Source: G963674685 sp964591275 (lineage in GTDB: Bacteria; Lernaellota; Lernaellaia; JACKCT01). From it: a stretch of 64,000 bases of DNA. Below the pieces are notes generated by a model. That model did no database searches. It was not told the DNA's origin and worked only from the letters and a program-made list of their open reading frames with translations. The stretch covers positions 8,648 through 72,647 of the forward strand of contig CAZQAE010000019.1 of NCBI GenBank assembly GCA_964591275.1, read 5' to 3'. This document shows positions 43,798 to 53,710 of this stretch, in pieces (position 1 is the stretch's first letter; every line of letters starts with the position of its first letter). The position numbers were made by a program, and so were the translations under genes.

Positions 43798-45162
43798 TCA
43801 GCTAATTTCAAGCTCACGCATTTTGCGCCATAGAGTGGTCCGGCTGATATCAAGGGCTTTGGCTGCGAGATCCCGCCGGTAGCCATTTTCCGAAAGAGCC
43901 TCCTGAATCCGACGTTTCCAGTGGGAGTCTTCCGTGGAATCCGGCAAGGATGGATCGAAAAGACTATGCGCTTTATCGGATGGCGCGGTTTTGCTTTCCG
44001 ATCTCGCGTCATGCAATCTTCCAGGAAGATCCTGGGGCATTATCAATTCACCCGGCGAAACGGCCACGGCGTATTCCACGGTGTTTATCAGTTCGCGCAC
44101 ATTTCCGACCCATGAGTGATTGAGTAAAATACGCTGAGTATCCGGCGCAAAGCGACGAGCCGTGCGTCCGGAAGCCTCCGCGAATTTGGCTAAGTAATAC
44201 TTGGCGATCAGGTCAATGTCTTCGGGTCGGTCTCTCAAGGGCGGCAAAGTGATGGGCACAACGTTCAGACGGAAAAAAAGGTCCTGGCGAAAGCGTCCGT
44301 TTTTCACGGCGCGTTCCAGATCAATGTTCGTCGCGGCAATGATTCGAGCGTCCATTTCCAGGGTCTGCGTCCCGCCCACTCTTTCGTATTTTCGCTCCTG
44401 CAATACGCGCAATAGCTTGACCTGCAACCCCGCCGGCATGTCTCCCACTTCATCCAAAAATAATGTGCCGCTCTCCGCCAGTTCGAGTCGCCCAGGTTTT
44501 TGCCGAATCGCCCCGGTAAAGGCGCCCTTTTCATGACCAAAGATTTCACTGTCCAACAGTTCCAGTGTCAACGCGCCGCAGTTGACAGCATGAAACGGTC
44601 CTTCTTTTTGCGGAGAGTTTTTGTGGATGGCCTGCGCGACCAGCTCTTTACCGGTGCCACTTTCACCTTGAATCAGGACGTTCACCATGGTGTCGGCGAT
44701 GGCGTCGATAAGATCGAACACCCGTTTCATGGACGGCGCCCGGGTGAGAATATTTCCGTATTGAATCAAACCATCCACCTGACTCCGGATTTGGTCCATC
44801 ATTGTCAGGTCTTTGATTGTTCCAATAACCATCCGCTTTCCCGCCAGGTTTTCAGGCACACGAACCAGGCACATCTCTACCGGAATTTTGGAGCCGCCCG
44901 GCAGACGAATTGTGCTTCGCCTGGCCATACGATCCTGGTCGGCTTGAGTAAAATCATCGTAGTTGCAATAAAGCATGTCGTTCGATTTTCCGAAGATATC
45001 TTTGCAACTTTTGCCCATCATATCTTTTTGAAGAGTACCGGTAAGTTTTTCAGCCGAATGATTCAGAAAAATAATCTGCTGATTTTCATCCACCAGAAAA
45101 ACAGCGTCGGGCATCTGATCGAGAAAATATTTGAACAACGGCGACAGTCCTATTTCACTCAT
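43798..45162 (-). CDS. PAS-domain sigma-54-dependent response activator (Fis-type HTH)
   Basis: The 454-residue protein has an N-terminal PAS domain (residues about 8-120: F-L-D-Q-M-P-D-A-V-F-L-V-D-E, with R-L-P-G-G-S-K-I-P-V). An AAA+ domain follows with Walker A G-E-S-G-T-G-K-E (166-173), the sigma-54 contact motif G-A-F-T-G-A (213-218) and Walker B G-T-L-F-L-D-E-V-G-D-M-P. A Fis-type helix-turn-helix closes it (L-A-A-K-A-L-D-I-S-R-T-T-L-W-R-K-M). There is no receiver domain, so it likely senses a small molecule or redox state through PAS. It lies directly upstream of the TolC-RND operon on the same strand and is the probable regulator of it. Confidence 0.93.
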   Translation of the reverse strand: MSEIGLSPLFKYFLDQMPDAVFLVDENQQIIFLNHSAEKLTGTLQKDMMGKSCKDIFGKSNDMLYCNYDDFTQADQDRMARRSTIRLPGGSKIPVEMCLVRVPENLAGKRMVIGTIKDLTMMDQIRSQVDGLIQYGNILTRAPSMKRVFDLIDAIADTMVNVLIQGESGTGKELVAQAIHKNSPQKEGPFHAVNCGALTLELLDSEIFGHEKGAFTGAIRQKPGRLELAESGTLFLDEVGDMPAGLQVKLLRVLQERKYERVGGTQTLEMDARIIAATNIDLERAVKNGRFRQDLFFRLNVVPITLPPLRDRPEDIDLIAKYYLAKFAEASGRTARRFAPDTQRILLNHSWVGNVRELINTVEYAVAVSPGELIMPQDLPGRLHDARSESKTAPSDKAHSLFDPSLPDSTEDSHWKRRIQEALSENGYRRDLAAKALDISRTTLWRKMRELEIS

Positions 45163-45585
45163 GGCTTGCTCCTCGCCGGAAAATCGCAGGGCTTTGAAAT
45201 CAACAGGCTTAAAAGCATGCCGACATCGCCGGATACAGTCAACGGTGAAGCTGTCGACAGTTCGGCAAGGTTCGATCCTATGCTTTTTTCACAAAATATT
45301 TGAAAGCCGACGACTATCCCTGCCCAGGCAAACGAAAAAACCAAGGGGGGTGAATCTCCGCCGTTTGATGACTTCACTTTGAAAAATATCCTGACGTCCC
45401 TCTTTTTTTGGCCAAACAAAAAACAACATATTTTGACGCTTGAAAAATAATCGCCGGATAGGTAGTTTCAGGGATCGACAGCGATCTAGGCCAATAATCT
45501 CAAAGTCCTTTATTATTTCGAGCCGTGTCGAAACTCAACTCGTTCTTATAGCAGCCGCATTTGCAAATCCGTTTGGAGACGATCC
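45163..45585. other. Intergenic region between the activator gene and the second efflux operon
   Basis: This 423-base gap separates divergent genes. I see no ORF with coding character, no RNA gene and no strong palindrome. The 3' half (45400-45580) is AT-rich and must hold the promoter of the 45586 operon, but no good -35/-10 pair or -24/-12 pair stands out. The GAAAC half-site cluster found at 43710 is not repeated here, apart from a lone GTCGAAACTC near 45528. Confidence 0.5.
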
Positions 45586-46797
45586 ATGAGCGACAATCAC
45601 GAACATCCAAATCGAAAGCGCCTCGTGGTGCTTGGCCTGGGCGCCGTTTTTGTCGTCCTGGTGATCGTGGCTATCCTCAATCGGACGGTTTCAACTTCAG
45701 AATCGCTGCACGGCGATCTCGAACGTGAGGAATGGCCGGTCAACGTGCGCACCGTCAAACCTGAACTTTTCGTCAAGCGCATCATCGCCAACGGAATCCT
45801 GCGACCGATGGAGGAATCGGCCATGGGCGCTGAGGTGTCGGCGAAAATAGTCTCAATTGAAGCTGATCTGGGTGACCGCGTTAAAAAGGGACAGGTCCTA
45901 ATTCGCCTGGATACAAGCGCCTACAAGCTGAGGCTTTCCAGCGCAAATGCGCAGTATGCCGAGGCAAAGGCAGGCCTGAAACTTGCCACGGATCAATACG
46001 AAAGAACAAAGAAGCTTGCCGAAAAAAATCTCATCAGCGATGAGATGATGGACCAGGCCGCCGCTAATCTCGAATCCAGCGAGGCGCGCAAAAGCCTCAC
46101 AAAAGCCGGTCGATCCCTTGCCATGCGTAACTTGCGGGAAACGTCCGTTCGCTCTCCTTACGACGGACGCGTGAGTTCGCGCAGCGGCGGTCCGGGCGAA
46201 CTCGTGTCGCCGGGCGCGCCGATCATCACCGTTGTCAAAGACGAGGTTCTGAAGATCGACCTGGCCCTTTCCGAGTTGGAAATCAAGCAGGTTAGCGCGG
46301 GAATGCCGGCCATGATCTCACTGCCGGCGATTCCGTCGAAAGTTTTTCAAGGGAAGGTCACGCGTATCGGCGTGGCGGCGGATCGTAGTTCCGGCTCTTT
46401 TCCGGTTCGCGTAGAGGTCGACAACGCCGATTACGAGCTGATGAGCGGCATGCGGGCCGCAATCCACATAGAACTAAAGCGTTACCCAGACGCGATAATC
46501 GTCACGCGAGACAATATTGTGCGCGTAAACGATCAGGATGCCGTATTCGTAACCGAGGAAAATGAAGACAAAACCGTCGCCCGAACCCGCCTGATAGAAA
46601 CAGGCGAACGGGACGGCGAGAAGGTCCGCGTGGTCTCCGGTCTGAGCGAAGGCGATCTGCTCATTGTCGTGGGGCAGCAATCCATCAAAGGCGGCAGCCG
46701 CGTGAGCATCGTGGAAAAAGACGGCGAGCGTGTAAAACCCAAGGAAGAGCCAAAGGAATCCGGCCAGGCGGACAAGGAGGCCGGCGCCGATGCTTAA
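45586..46797 (+). CDS. RND efflux periplasmic adaptor (second system)
   Basis: The 403-residue protein has an N-terminal membrane anchor (V-L-G-L-G-A-V-F-V-V-L-V-I-V-A-I-L, residues about 14-30) rather than a lipobox. Then come the barrel-sandwich halves (G-A-E-V-S-A-K-I-V-S-I-E-A-D-L-G-D and S-P-Y-D-G-R-V), an alpha-hairpin, and beta-barrel domains. The C-terminus is a charged Lys/Glu tail of about 25 residues. GGAGAC precedes the ATG. It overlaps the next gene by eight bases. The two adaptors in the window differ clearly in length and anchor and are not a recent duplication. Confidence 0.92.
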   Translation: MSDNHEHPNRKRLVVLGLGAVFVVLVIVAILNRTVSTSESLHGDLEREEWPVNVRTVKPELFVKRIIANGILRPMEESAMGAEVSAKIVSIEADLGDRVKKGQVLIRLDTSAYKLRLSSANAQYAEAKAGLKLATDQYERTKKLAEKNLISDEMMDQAAANLESSEARKSLTKAGRSLAMRNLRETSVRSPYDGRVSSRSGGPGELVSPGAPIITVVKDEVLKIDLALSELEIKQVSAGMPAMISLPAIPSKVFQGKVTRIGVAADRSSGSFPVRVEVDNADYELMSGMRAAIHIELKRYPDAIIVTRDNIVRVNDQDAVFVTEENEDKTVARTRLIETGERDGEKVRVVSGLSEGDLLIVVGQQSIKGGSRVSIVEKDGERVKPKEEPKESGQADKEAGADA

Positions 46798-49700
46798 GAT
46801 CATCAAGATGTCCGTCGAGAATCCGGTTCTCGTCAACATCATGATGGGAACCATCATCATCATCGGTGTTTTCTCGTTCATGGGCTTGCCCCGGGAAATT
46901 GTTTCCGAGGTGAGTTTCAACTGGGTCTTTATCATCACGCCCTACCCCGGAGCCAGCAGCGAAGAGGCTGAGCAGCTGGTGACGATCCCGATCGAGGAAG
47001 AGATCCAGGACATACCGGATATCGACGAGATGATCAGCGGATCCACCGAAGGCAACAGTTTCATCATGGTCAAGTTCGGCACGATCAGCGATGAACTGTT
47101 TCGCGTGCGCATGCTGGATTTAAAAGCCGAGATCGACAAAATCCCGTACCTCCCGGACAACACGCGGCGCGACATGATCGTCAAGGAGTTCGATACGACG
47201 GAGATGCTCCCCGTCATCACGCTCAACATCTCCGGTCCCTTGAGTGAACTGGATATGAGAAATCTCGCGGTGGACGTGCGCCGCAGGGTATTGCGCATAA
47301 GCGGCGTCGCCAAGGGAGAGTTAGCGGGCACGCACGACCGGCAGGTCTGGGTCGAGCTCGATCCCGATTTGCTCGAAGCGCACAGCGTCAGCCCGGACAT
47401 GGTGTCCGCGGCCCTGGCCATGGCCAACCAGAACGTGCCGGCGGGAAAAGTGACGGCCGGTCGCCAGGAGATGCTTCTTCGCACCGTGGGGCGTTTCAAG
47501 GACGCCGGTAGAATCCGAAAGGTCATTGTCCGAAGCATGCCGGGGGGCGATACGTTGTCCGTTGGCGACATAGCCAAGGTCACCGACGGTTTCGAGGAGC
47601 ACCGCACCGAGTCGCACTTGAACGGCCATAAGTCCGTTTCCATCACTATCGCCAAGCGCTCCAAAGCCAGCACGATAAAAATCATCGATGACATTCGCGC
47701 CCTGGTCGATGAATTGGAACCCACGCTGCCAGTCGGCGTCGAGATCACGCTGACCGGCGACACCGGCGTGCAGATTAATGAAATCATGGATGTGCTGCGC
47801 AATAACGCCGGACTGGGGATGATCCTCGTGGTCATTTTCCTGTACCTGGCCATCGGTGCGCGCAACGCCCTGTTTGTCGCCATGGGAATCCCGATAACTT
47901 TCCTGGCGACCTTCATTTTCATGTACTACACGGGCAATTCGATCAACGGCAACAGCCTCTTCGGCCTGATCCTTGTTTTGGGCGTAGTTGTTGACGACGC
48001 GATCATCATCGTGGAGAACTGCTATCGTCATTATCAAATGGGAAAGACGATTCACGAAGCCGCCATCGACGGCGCGCACGAAGTAGCCATGCCCGTCGTT
48101 TCGGCCACGCTGACGACCATCGCCGCCTTTCTTCCGCTCATGCTCATGCCCGGAATCATGGGCAAGTTTATGAGAATCATCCCCATCGTCGTCTGCCTGG
48201 TTTTGGCCGCGAGCATGGTGGAAGCCTTTGTCATCCTTCCCTCCCATTTCGCCGAATGGACGAATAAACGAACCAAGGCGACGCCGACGCCGCCCTGGCT
48301 TGTCCGTTTCCAGGAATGGTACGGTCGGGTCATCTCCAACCTGATTCAACGCCGGGGAAGAGTGCTGGTCGGCCTGATCGCTCTGCTGGTCGCCTCCGGA
48401 TTTGTCATCCCCATCGTCGGCGTCGAACTGCACGGCGAGGAGGAAATCAGCCTCTTCCAAGTACTCATCGAAACGCCATCAGGAACGAGCCTGGAAGTCA
48501 CGAACGAGGCCATCAAGGAAATAGAAAGCGCCTGTAGTCGCCTGCCGGAAAAGGAAATCCTCGCCGTTCAGGGCACAAGCGGATTAATGCGTACGGAAAG
48601 CGACTGGATATTTGCCAACAACGTCGGCGAGGTCATGCTTGAACTGGTGACGAAGCGCCAGGGCCGTCGAAGTCTGGATGAGATCATCAATGAACTGCGC
48701 GGATATATAAGCGGCATTCCCGGCATCGAAAAAATCAGCTTTCTCAAGCCCAGCGGAGGTCCGCCGACAGGCAAATCCATAGACATCCGAATCCTGGGCC
48801 GCGAATTTGATCCTCTCATCGAAATCAAAAATGAGATGGAGGCTCACCTGGCCGAAATACCCGGCGTGGTGGATGTCCAAAACAACTGGAAAAGCACCAA
48901 GCAGGAACTTCGCATCATCGTCGATGAAGCGGCGGCGGCATATTACGGCCTGGATCTGGCCAAGATCGCCTCTTTCATCCGCACCGCATTCGAAGGCTAC
49001 GTCACCACACGCTACAGAGAAGGCAACGACGAAGTCGAAGTTTTGGTGCGTTATCCGGCGCACTACGAAAAAGACATGAACACTATTGAGCGCCTGAAAA
49101 TTCCCGGCATGAACGCCATGGGGAAAATCGTATGGGTGCCCTTCAACGCGGTGGCCTCCCTGGAGATAACCGATTCCTGGCCCGAGATAGCTCACCAGGA
49201 TCAGGATCGTTATATCGCCATCACCGCTGATATCGAAGCCAAGCACAAGAAGAATTTGGTGAAGATCAATGCCGGCATACAAGAATATTGGGATACCTTT
49301 CTGTCGAAAAAATATCCCGGCTATCAGATTGAAATGGGAGGGCAGTTTAAGGAATTTGAGGAATCGTTCAGCAGCCTCAAACAACTGTTTCTCATTGGCG
49401 TATTTTTGATCTTCGTCATTCTGGGCGGACAGTTCAAAAGCTTCACGCAGCCGTTTATCATCCTTTTCACGATCCCCTTCGCTTTCATCGGCTCAATGAT
49501 TGGCCTGCTTATCGCCGGAAGTCCTTTTTCCATCGTCGTCATGTTCGGCATGGTGGCTCTGGCCGGCGTGGCAGTCAACGACGCCATCGTCATGATTGAT
49601 TTCGTCAACAGTGCCAGAAAAAGGGGCGAGGGAAAAGTCGAGAGCCTCATCAACGCGGGCAAGCTGCGGCTTAGGCCAATTTTCCTGACAACCGTTACAA

Positions 49701-49966
49701 CCGTCGGCGCCCTTTTGCCCACGGCGCTCGGCCTTGGCGGACGCAGTGAAACCTGGTCGCCGCTGGCGAACGTCATCGTCTTCGGAATGCTCGGCGCCAT
49801 GTTCATGACGCTGTTCATCATTCCCTGCCTGTTTCGGATTTTGATCGACGACATCCCTGGGTGGCTGCGCCGGCGTTTGGGCAGGGAGGAAAAAGAGGTG
49901 GAGGGGCGCTTGCCTGTAATTGACGTAGCGAACATTGCCGACATCGAGACGGAAACGGGGCAATAA
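46790..49966 (+). CDS. RND efflux transporter permease (second system)
   Basis: The 1058-residue pump has TM1 (P-V-L-V-N-I-M-M-G-T), Y-P-G-A-S-S-E-E-A-E-Q-L-V, TM4 with G-V-V-V-D-D-A-I-I-I-V-E-N, a C-terminal bundle with A-L-A-G-V-A-V-N-D-A-I-V-M-I-D-F, and T-T-V-T-T-V-G-A-L-L-P-T. This is the HAE-type AcrB/Mex layout. No TolC gene follows, so it either borrows the channel of the first operon or acts without one in lipid or envelope transport. Sequence differs widely from the first pump at 37807. Confidence 0.93.
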   Translation: MLKIIKMSVENPVLVNIMMGTIIIIGVFSFMGLPREIVSEVSFNWVFIITPYPGASSEEAEQLVTIPIEEEIQDIPDIDEMISGSTEGNSFIMVKFGTISDELFRVRMLDLKAEIDKIPYLPDNTRRDMIVKEFDTTEMLPVITLNISGPLSELDMRNLAVDVRRRVLRISGVAKGELAGTHDRQVWVELDPDLLEAHSVSPDMVSAALAMANQNVPAGKVTAGRQEMLLRTVGRFKDAGRIRKVIVRSMPGGDTLSVGDIAKVTDGFEEHRTESHLNGHKSVSITIAKRSKASTIKIIDDIRALVDELEPTLPVGVEITLTGDTGVQINEIMDVLRNNAGLGMILVVIFLYLAIGARNALFVAMGIPITFLATFIFMYYTGNSINGNSLFGLILVLGVVVDDAIIIVENCYRHYQMGKTIHEAAIDGAHEVAMPVVSATLTTIAAFLPLMLMPGIMGKFMRIIPIVVCLVLAASMVEAFVILPSHFAEWTNKRTKATPTPPWLVRFQEWYGRVISNLIQRRGRVLVGLIALLVASGFVIPIVGVELHGEEEISLFQVLIETPSGTSLEVTNEAIKEIESACSRLPEKEILAVQGTSGLMRTESDWIFANNVGEVMLELVTKRQGRRSLDEIINELRGYISGIPGIEKISFLKPSGGPPTGKSIDIRILGREFDPLIEIKNEMEAHLAEIPGVVDVQNNWKSTKQELRIIVDEAAAAYYGLDLAKIASFIRTAFEGYVTTRYREGNDEVEVLVRYPAHYEKDMNTIERLKIPGMNAMGKIVWVPFNAVASLEITDSWPEIAHQDQDRYIAITADIEAKHKKNLVKINAGIQEYWDTFLSKKYPGYQIEMGGQFKEFEESFSSLKQLFLIGVFLIFVILGGQFKSFTQPFIILFTIPFAFIGSMIGLLIAGSPFSIVVMFGMVALAGVAVNDAIVMIDFVNSARKRGEGKVESLINAGKLRLRPIFLTTVTTVGALLPTALGLGGRSETWSPLANVIVFGMLGAMFMTLFIIPCLFRILIDDIPGWLRRRLGREEKEVEGRLPVIDVANIADIETETGQ

Positions 49967-50150
49967 AGCATCGCACGATAACCTTGAAAAAACGTCTTCA
50001 ATAACCTGCATATTTCTTATTCCAGTTAAATTGAGAATTGCAAATAAACCATTTGCCTCACCGAATCGATGCGTGTAAAATGCATTTTGTATTTTGTTTC
50101 GAAATGAAGTTTTAAATTCATTTATCCAGCGGGCGCAAAAGGATCTTGTC

Positions 50151-52586
50151 ATGAATCTGATTCGGCCATGCCTTTTCGCTTTTCTACTGTTTCCCTTCCT
50201 TCTCCTGGGAACACTCTCGTGCCTAAATGCTGATTCGGATGACGACGACGATGATGATGCGGATGACGATGTCAACGACGACGCAAATGACGATGTAAAT
50301 GACGATGTAAATGACGACGATATTGACGACGACGTTGATGATGACGTGAACGACGACGTAAATGATGACGTGAATGACGACATTGACGATGACGTGAACG
50401 ACGATATCGATGACGACGTCGACGATGATGTGAACGATGACGTTGACGACGATTTGGATGACGATGTGGACGATGACGTTGATGACGACGTTGATGACGA
50501 TTTGGACGATGATACCGCCCTGCCGCTCGATCCGGAATACTCATACGTGGCCGGCGGCGAAATCGATTTTGGCAATACCGTCATTGATGATCAGGGAACA
50601 CGATACCTGTTTTTCGCCCGTTCTAAGGCCATTATTTATTTGACGTCAGCGGATGGCGTGGACTGGACCGAGCATTATTTCAGGATGGGACATCTGCCAC
50701 GCGCGGTGGTCGGCGCCGACGGAAATGTGCGTGTCGCCTTCGTGGAAGCCATTGGCGAAAATAGAGTCATCGTCTCCGACAACTCTTCCGGCCAATGGCT
50801 CGATACAATCGTCAGCCCCGACGGCAATCGAGCATCAACGACGGATTTCGACATGGCCGCCGACGCCGACGGACATATCCACGTCTGCTGGTTCGATACG
50901 ACTCTTGAGCGCTTGCGCTATGCCAACGACATCTCCCGAGCATGGCAAACGGAAACATTGGATTTCGATTTGAACATCAGCACAGGTTTCTCCCTGGCCG
51001 CAGGCGACAACGGCAAGGCGCACATCGCCTGTTTCATTTCCGACCAGCTCACTCACCTTACAAATAGCAGCGGCGTATGGTCGGCGAATACCGTGGAACC
51101 GACGACCAATGGCCAGGAGCCGAGCATCGCCGTGGATCAGCAGGGCTTCGTGCACATCAGCTTCGCCGATGACCGCGATGTACAATACGCAAGCGATTGG
51201 GCTAACCAATGGGAAGTCCGCCAAATTTGCCAGGTCAGCAGCGGATACGATTGGGGTTGCGGCTCTTTCAGCGATATCGAGGTGGACGCTATAGGACAAG
51301 TCAATATTCTGTATTCCTATTTCATATCCTGGAGTCTGGAGCCGCCCGCCTATGAAACGCACTTATCTCAGGCTGTTTTTCAAGCCGGATCGCCTAGTGA
51401 AACCCGTGCCGATATCGCAAGCTACTCGAGCAGCGAAAGTTACGCTGCTTACCGCTTTTCCTTAAGCGCAACGCCCGATCGAAAGCTTCATATCAGTTAT
51501 GCGGAAATATTCGATGCACCCTACAGGCTATTTTATCACTTTGAAAACACGAGCACGCAGGTTTCGCACTTGAATCTGGGAACGGTTTCTGATTCCTGCT
51601 TCGCCATGGGAAGCGACGGATCGTATCATTTCAGTTATCTTGCGGGACCGTTCTACCATGCTGTTAATTACGCGGGAGCACGATCCTGGAAATTCCTGGG
51701 CCAGGGTTATTATTACCAATTGGGATTGGGCCGTCACAACTCAGAGAGCATCGGTAAAGACAGTGTTATTCATGTCGATGATAGCGGCGTCGCGCACATC
51801 AGTTATGGATGGCATCACGGAGAAAGCGATATGGGCGCAGCGTCGGTAGTCTGGCGGATTCATCACGCCAGCATCGACGGTGATACCGTCACAACAACAA
51901 CTCCCGTTGAAGAGTCCTATTATCCGGCCAGCGAAATAGCGCCTTATTCTTCCTCCATTTTAGACGCGGCAGGTGATATCCACATGGCCTATCGCATTCC
52001 GCAATATTACTCGGACTTGCTTTACAAAAACGGTCAGCAGACTTCGACAATCGATGAAAACGGATTCGGACCCTCCGCGATAGCCATAGATGATGAAGGT
52101 TTCGTGCATGTTGTGTATACGAGATCACCACCCTATCAACTGGCATACGCGACGAATCGCTCGGGCGATTGGCAATCGGAAACCATTATCGATGACTTGA
52201 ATTATTTTTATGGGGGGCTTCAAATTTCCCTTGCCGTCGACAGTGAACATCACGCGCACGTCCTATTATCGTTTACCTACTACAATTTCGTGAAGTACGC
52301 CGAAAGTTCCGGCGGACAATGGAGCGTTGAAACGATTACCGATAATGGCATAGGGCATCGCGGCGCCCTGGCCCTGGACTCAAGCGACAATGCTCATATC
52401 GTGTATTACGATCTTTCGCATAAGCAAATCCGCTACGCCGTGAAATACGGCGATGAATGGATTCCTTATGTTGTGGATAAGGGGGAAGGCCAGGCCGGGC
52501 TGGTTCTTGATGAATCAAATGGCGAGGCTCACGTCGGATACGTGAGCGACGGCGGTTTATGGGTCGCGGCGTTTCCTATTCCATAG
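50151..52586 (+). CDS. Lipoprotein with Asp-rich stalk and beta-propeller-like repeats
   Basis: ATG 50151 is chosen because a lipoprotein signal follows at once (MNLIRPCLFAFLLFPFLLL, ending G-T-L-S-C). The longer start at 50094 lies upstream of it. Directly after the lipobox comes a stalk of about 95 residues, mostly D-D-D-V / N-D-D-V units (bases about 50236-50517). The remaining 690 residues hold repeated units with the core A-x-D-x-x-G-x-x-H-(I/V)-x-(Y/F) and aromatic Y-A-x-x-x-x-x-x-W, as in exo-sialidase-like or BNR-type propellers. The last unit ends at V-A-A-F-P-I-P. There are very few cysteines and no CCG tail. Ligand unknown. Confidence 0.8.
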   Translation: MNLIRPCLFAFLLFPFLLLGTLSCLNADSDDDDDDDADDDVNDDANDDVNDDVNDDDIDDDVDDDVNDDVNDDVNDDIDDDVNDDIDDDVDDDVNDDVDDDLDDDVDDDVDDDVDDDLDDDTALPLDPEYSYVAGGEIDFGNTVIDDQGTRYLFFARSKAIIYLTSADGVDWTEHYFRMGHLPRAVVGADGNVRVAFVEAIGENRVIVSDNSSGQWLDTIVSPDGNRASTTDFDMAADADGHIHVCWFDTTLERLRYANDISRAWQTETLDFDLNISTGFSLAAGDNGKAHIACFISDQLTHLTNSSGVWSANTVEPTTNGQEPSIAVDQQGFVHISFADDRDVQYASDWANQWEVRQICQVSSGYDWGCGSFSDIEVDAIGQVNILYSYFISWSLEPPAYETHLSQAVFQAGSPSETRADIASYSSSESYAAYRFSLSATPDRKLHISYAEIFDAPYRLFYHFENTSTQVSHLNLGTVSDSCFAMGSDGSYHFSYLAGPFYHAVNYAGARSWKFLGQGYYYQLGLGRHNSESIGKDSVIHVDDSGVAHISYGWHHGESDMGAASVVWRIHHASIDGDTVTTTTPVEESYYPASEIAPYSSSILDAAGDIHMAYRIPQYYSDLLYKNGQQTSTIDENGFGPSAIAIDDEGFVHVVYTRSPPYQLAYATNRSGDWQSETIIDDLNYFYGGLQISLAVDSEHHAHVLLSFTYYNFVKYAESSGGQWSVETITDNGIGHRGALALDSSDNAHIVYYDLSHKQIRYAVKYGDEWIPYVVDKGEGQAGLVLDESNGEAHVGYVSDGGLWVAAFPIP
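50236..50517 (+). repeat. 12-bp coding repeat of the Asp-rich stalk
   Basis: The same D-D-D-V / N-D-D-V grammar as at 28089-28400, again with free alternation of GAC and GAT and varied Val codons; occasional Ile, Leu and Ala replace Val. It follows the lipobox cysteine after a six-residue gap. Confidence 0.85.
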
Positions 52587-52589
52587 ACC

Positions 52590-53633
52590 CTAAAGCACCT
52601 TTCCGATCACCCTTTGCACGTTGCCGCCAATAATCTTTTTGACATCGTCTTCGCCCACGCCGGCGTCCAGGAGCAAGGCCGTAATTTTCGGCAAATCCGT
52701 GATGTCGTTGAAGCCGACGGGGTGCGTCCAGAGCCAGCCGTCAAGGTCGGAGCCGTAGGCAACGTGGTCGGCGCCGGCGACTTTAACCACGTGGAGAATG
52801 TGCTTCACCAGATCGCCCAGCGGCCCCACGGGAATGGGAGACAGAAATTGCGGCCCGAAGATAATGCCCACCACGCCGCCGGTCTTTGCAACCGCTTCGA
52901 TCTGCTCATCGTCGATATTACGCCACATTGGGCGCACGCCGCTCACTCCCGTGTGACTCACAATCACGGGACGCTCCGAGCGTTCGCACGCTTCCATGAA
53001 GCCCGGCTTGTTGATATGCGCCAGGTCTAAAATGATTTGTCTCTTGTGAATTTCATCCACGAGTTTTCTGCCAAAATCCGTCAAGCCCACGTGCGCGGTT
53101 TTGCGTGAGCCGAGTCCCATCGCGCAGCAGGCCGCCTCGTTGTTGGAAAAATGACTTAAGGTGAAATAGCGCATGCCCATCTCGCGGGCTTCGTGAAAAT
53201 TATCCATGTTTCCGGCGATGGCGTGCGCGCCCTCGATTCCCGGCAACGCGCACATGGCCCCCCGCTTGAGTCCGTCCTTAAGCGCCTTTGCGCTTTCGAT
53301 GAGGCAAATCTCGTCGGGCCGGTCCTCACAGACGCGGCGCAGGTATCCCAGTAGGCGAAGGATGCCGCCCATGCGGCGCTTTGGGGAGGATTTCGGCGAG
53401 CACACCAGGCCCATGCCCCAAATGTCCAGACCCGCCTCCCGATTGCGCGGCAGGTCCATGTGGCAAACAAAGGGCGAAAGGGGCACGCGGTTTCTGTGCC
53501 GCTTTGATATGTCGTAGCCAAACAGTTCGTGCAGCAAGAGCGTGTCCGAGTGCAGATCGGCCACAATGCATTGTTGGTGAAGCAGACTCGCCCTGGCCAG
53601 GGCTTGCTGAGATGGCGCTTTGCTTGTGATCAT
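52590..53633 (-). CDS. Membrane dipeptidase family (peptidase M19)
   Basis: The 347-residue zinc hydrolase has the M19 signatures in order: V-A-D-L-H-S-D-T (first metal His and Asp), L-P-G-I-E-G-A-H-A-I (bridging Glu), L-D-L-A-H-I-N, I-V-S-H-T-G-V-S-G-V, and Y-G-S-D-L-D-G-W. Family members cleave dipeptides, including those with D-residues, and some have beta-lactamase activity. No signal peptide is evident, so it is probably cytoplasmic. It converges on the Asp-rich lipoprotein gene with three bases between stops. A terminator separates it from the upstream tyrosine phenol-lyase gene. Confidence 0.92.
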   Translation of the reverse strand: MITSKAPSQQALARASLLHQQCIVADLHSDTLLLHELFGYDISKRHRNRVPLSPFVCHMDLPRNREAGLDIWGMGLVCSPKSSPKRRMGGILRLLGYLRRVCEDRPDEICLIESAKALKDGLKRGAMCALPGIEGAHAIAGNMDNFHEAREMGMRYFTLSHFSNNEAACCAMGLGSRKTAHVGLTDFGRKLVDEIHKRQIILDLAHINKPGFMEACERSERPVIVSHTGVSGVRPMWRNIDDEQIEAVAKTGGVVGIIFGPQFLSPIPVGPLGDLVKHILHVVKVAGADHVAYGSDLDGWLWTHPVGFNDITDLPKITALLLDAGVGEDDVKKIIGGNVQRVIGKVL

Positions 53634-53654
53634 CCGTTGAAATCCAAAGTGTCA

Positions 53655-53688
53655 CAAAAAAAAAGAAAGGGCGGGGTTAAGCCCGCCC
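53655..53688 (-). terminator. Rho-independent terminator after the tyrosine phenol-lyase gene
   Basis: On the minus strand GGGCGGG pairs with CCCGCCC around a 6-base loop, followed by TTTC and a run of nine T. It separates the lyase and dipeptidase genes. Confidence 0.9.
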
Positions 53689-53710
53689 GTGTTTGAATAT
53701 TGAGCGGTTA

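Noticed and set aside
47321..48460. Minus-strand 379-codon open frame within the second RND gene
   Set aside because: Sequence is His/Asp/Gln-rich without any domain, and the plus strand encodes an unmistakable RND pump.
49493..50584. Minus-strand 363-codon frame with Ser-rich repeats
   Set aside because: Again the complement of the Asp stalk at 50236-50517, extended by chance through the end of the RND gene.
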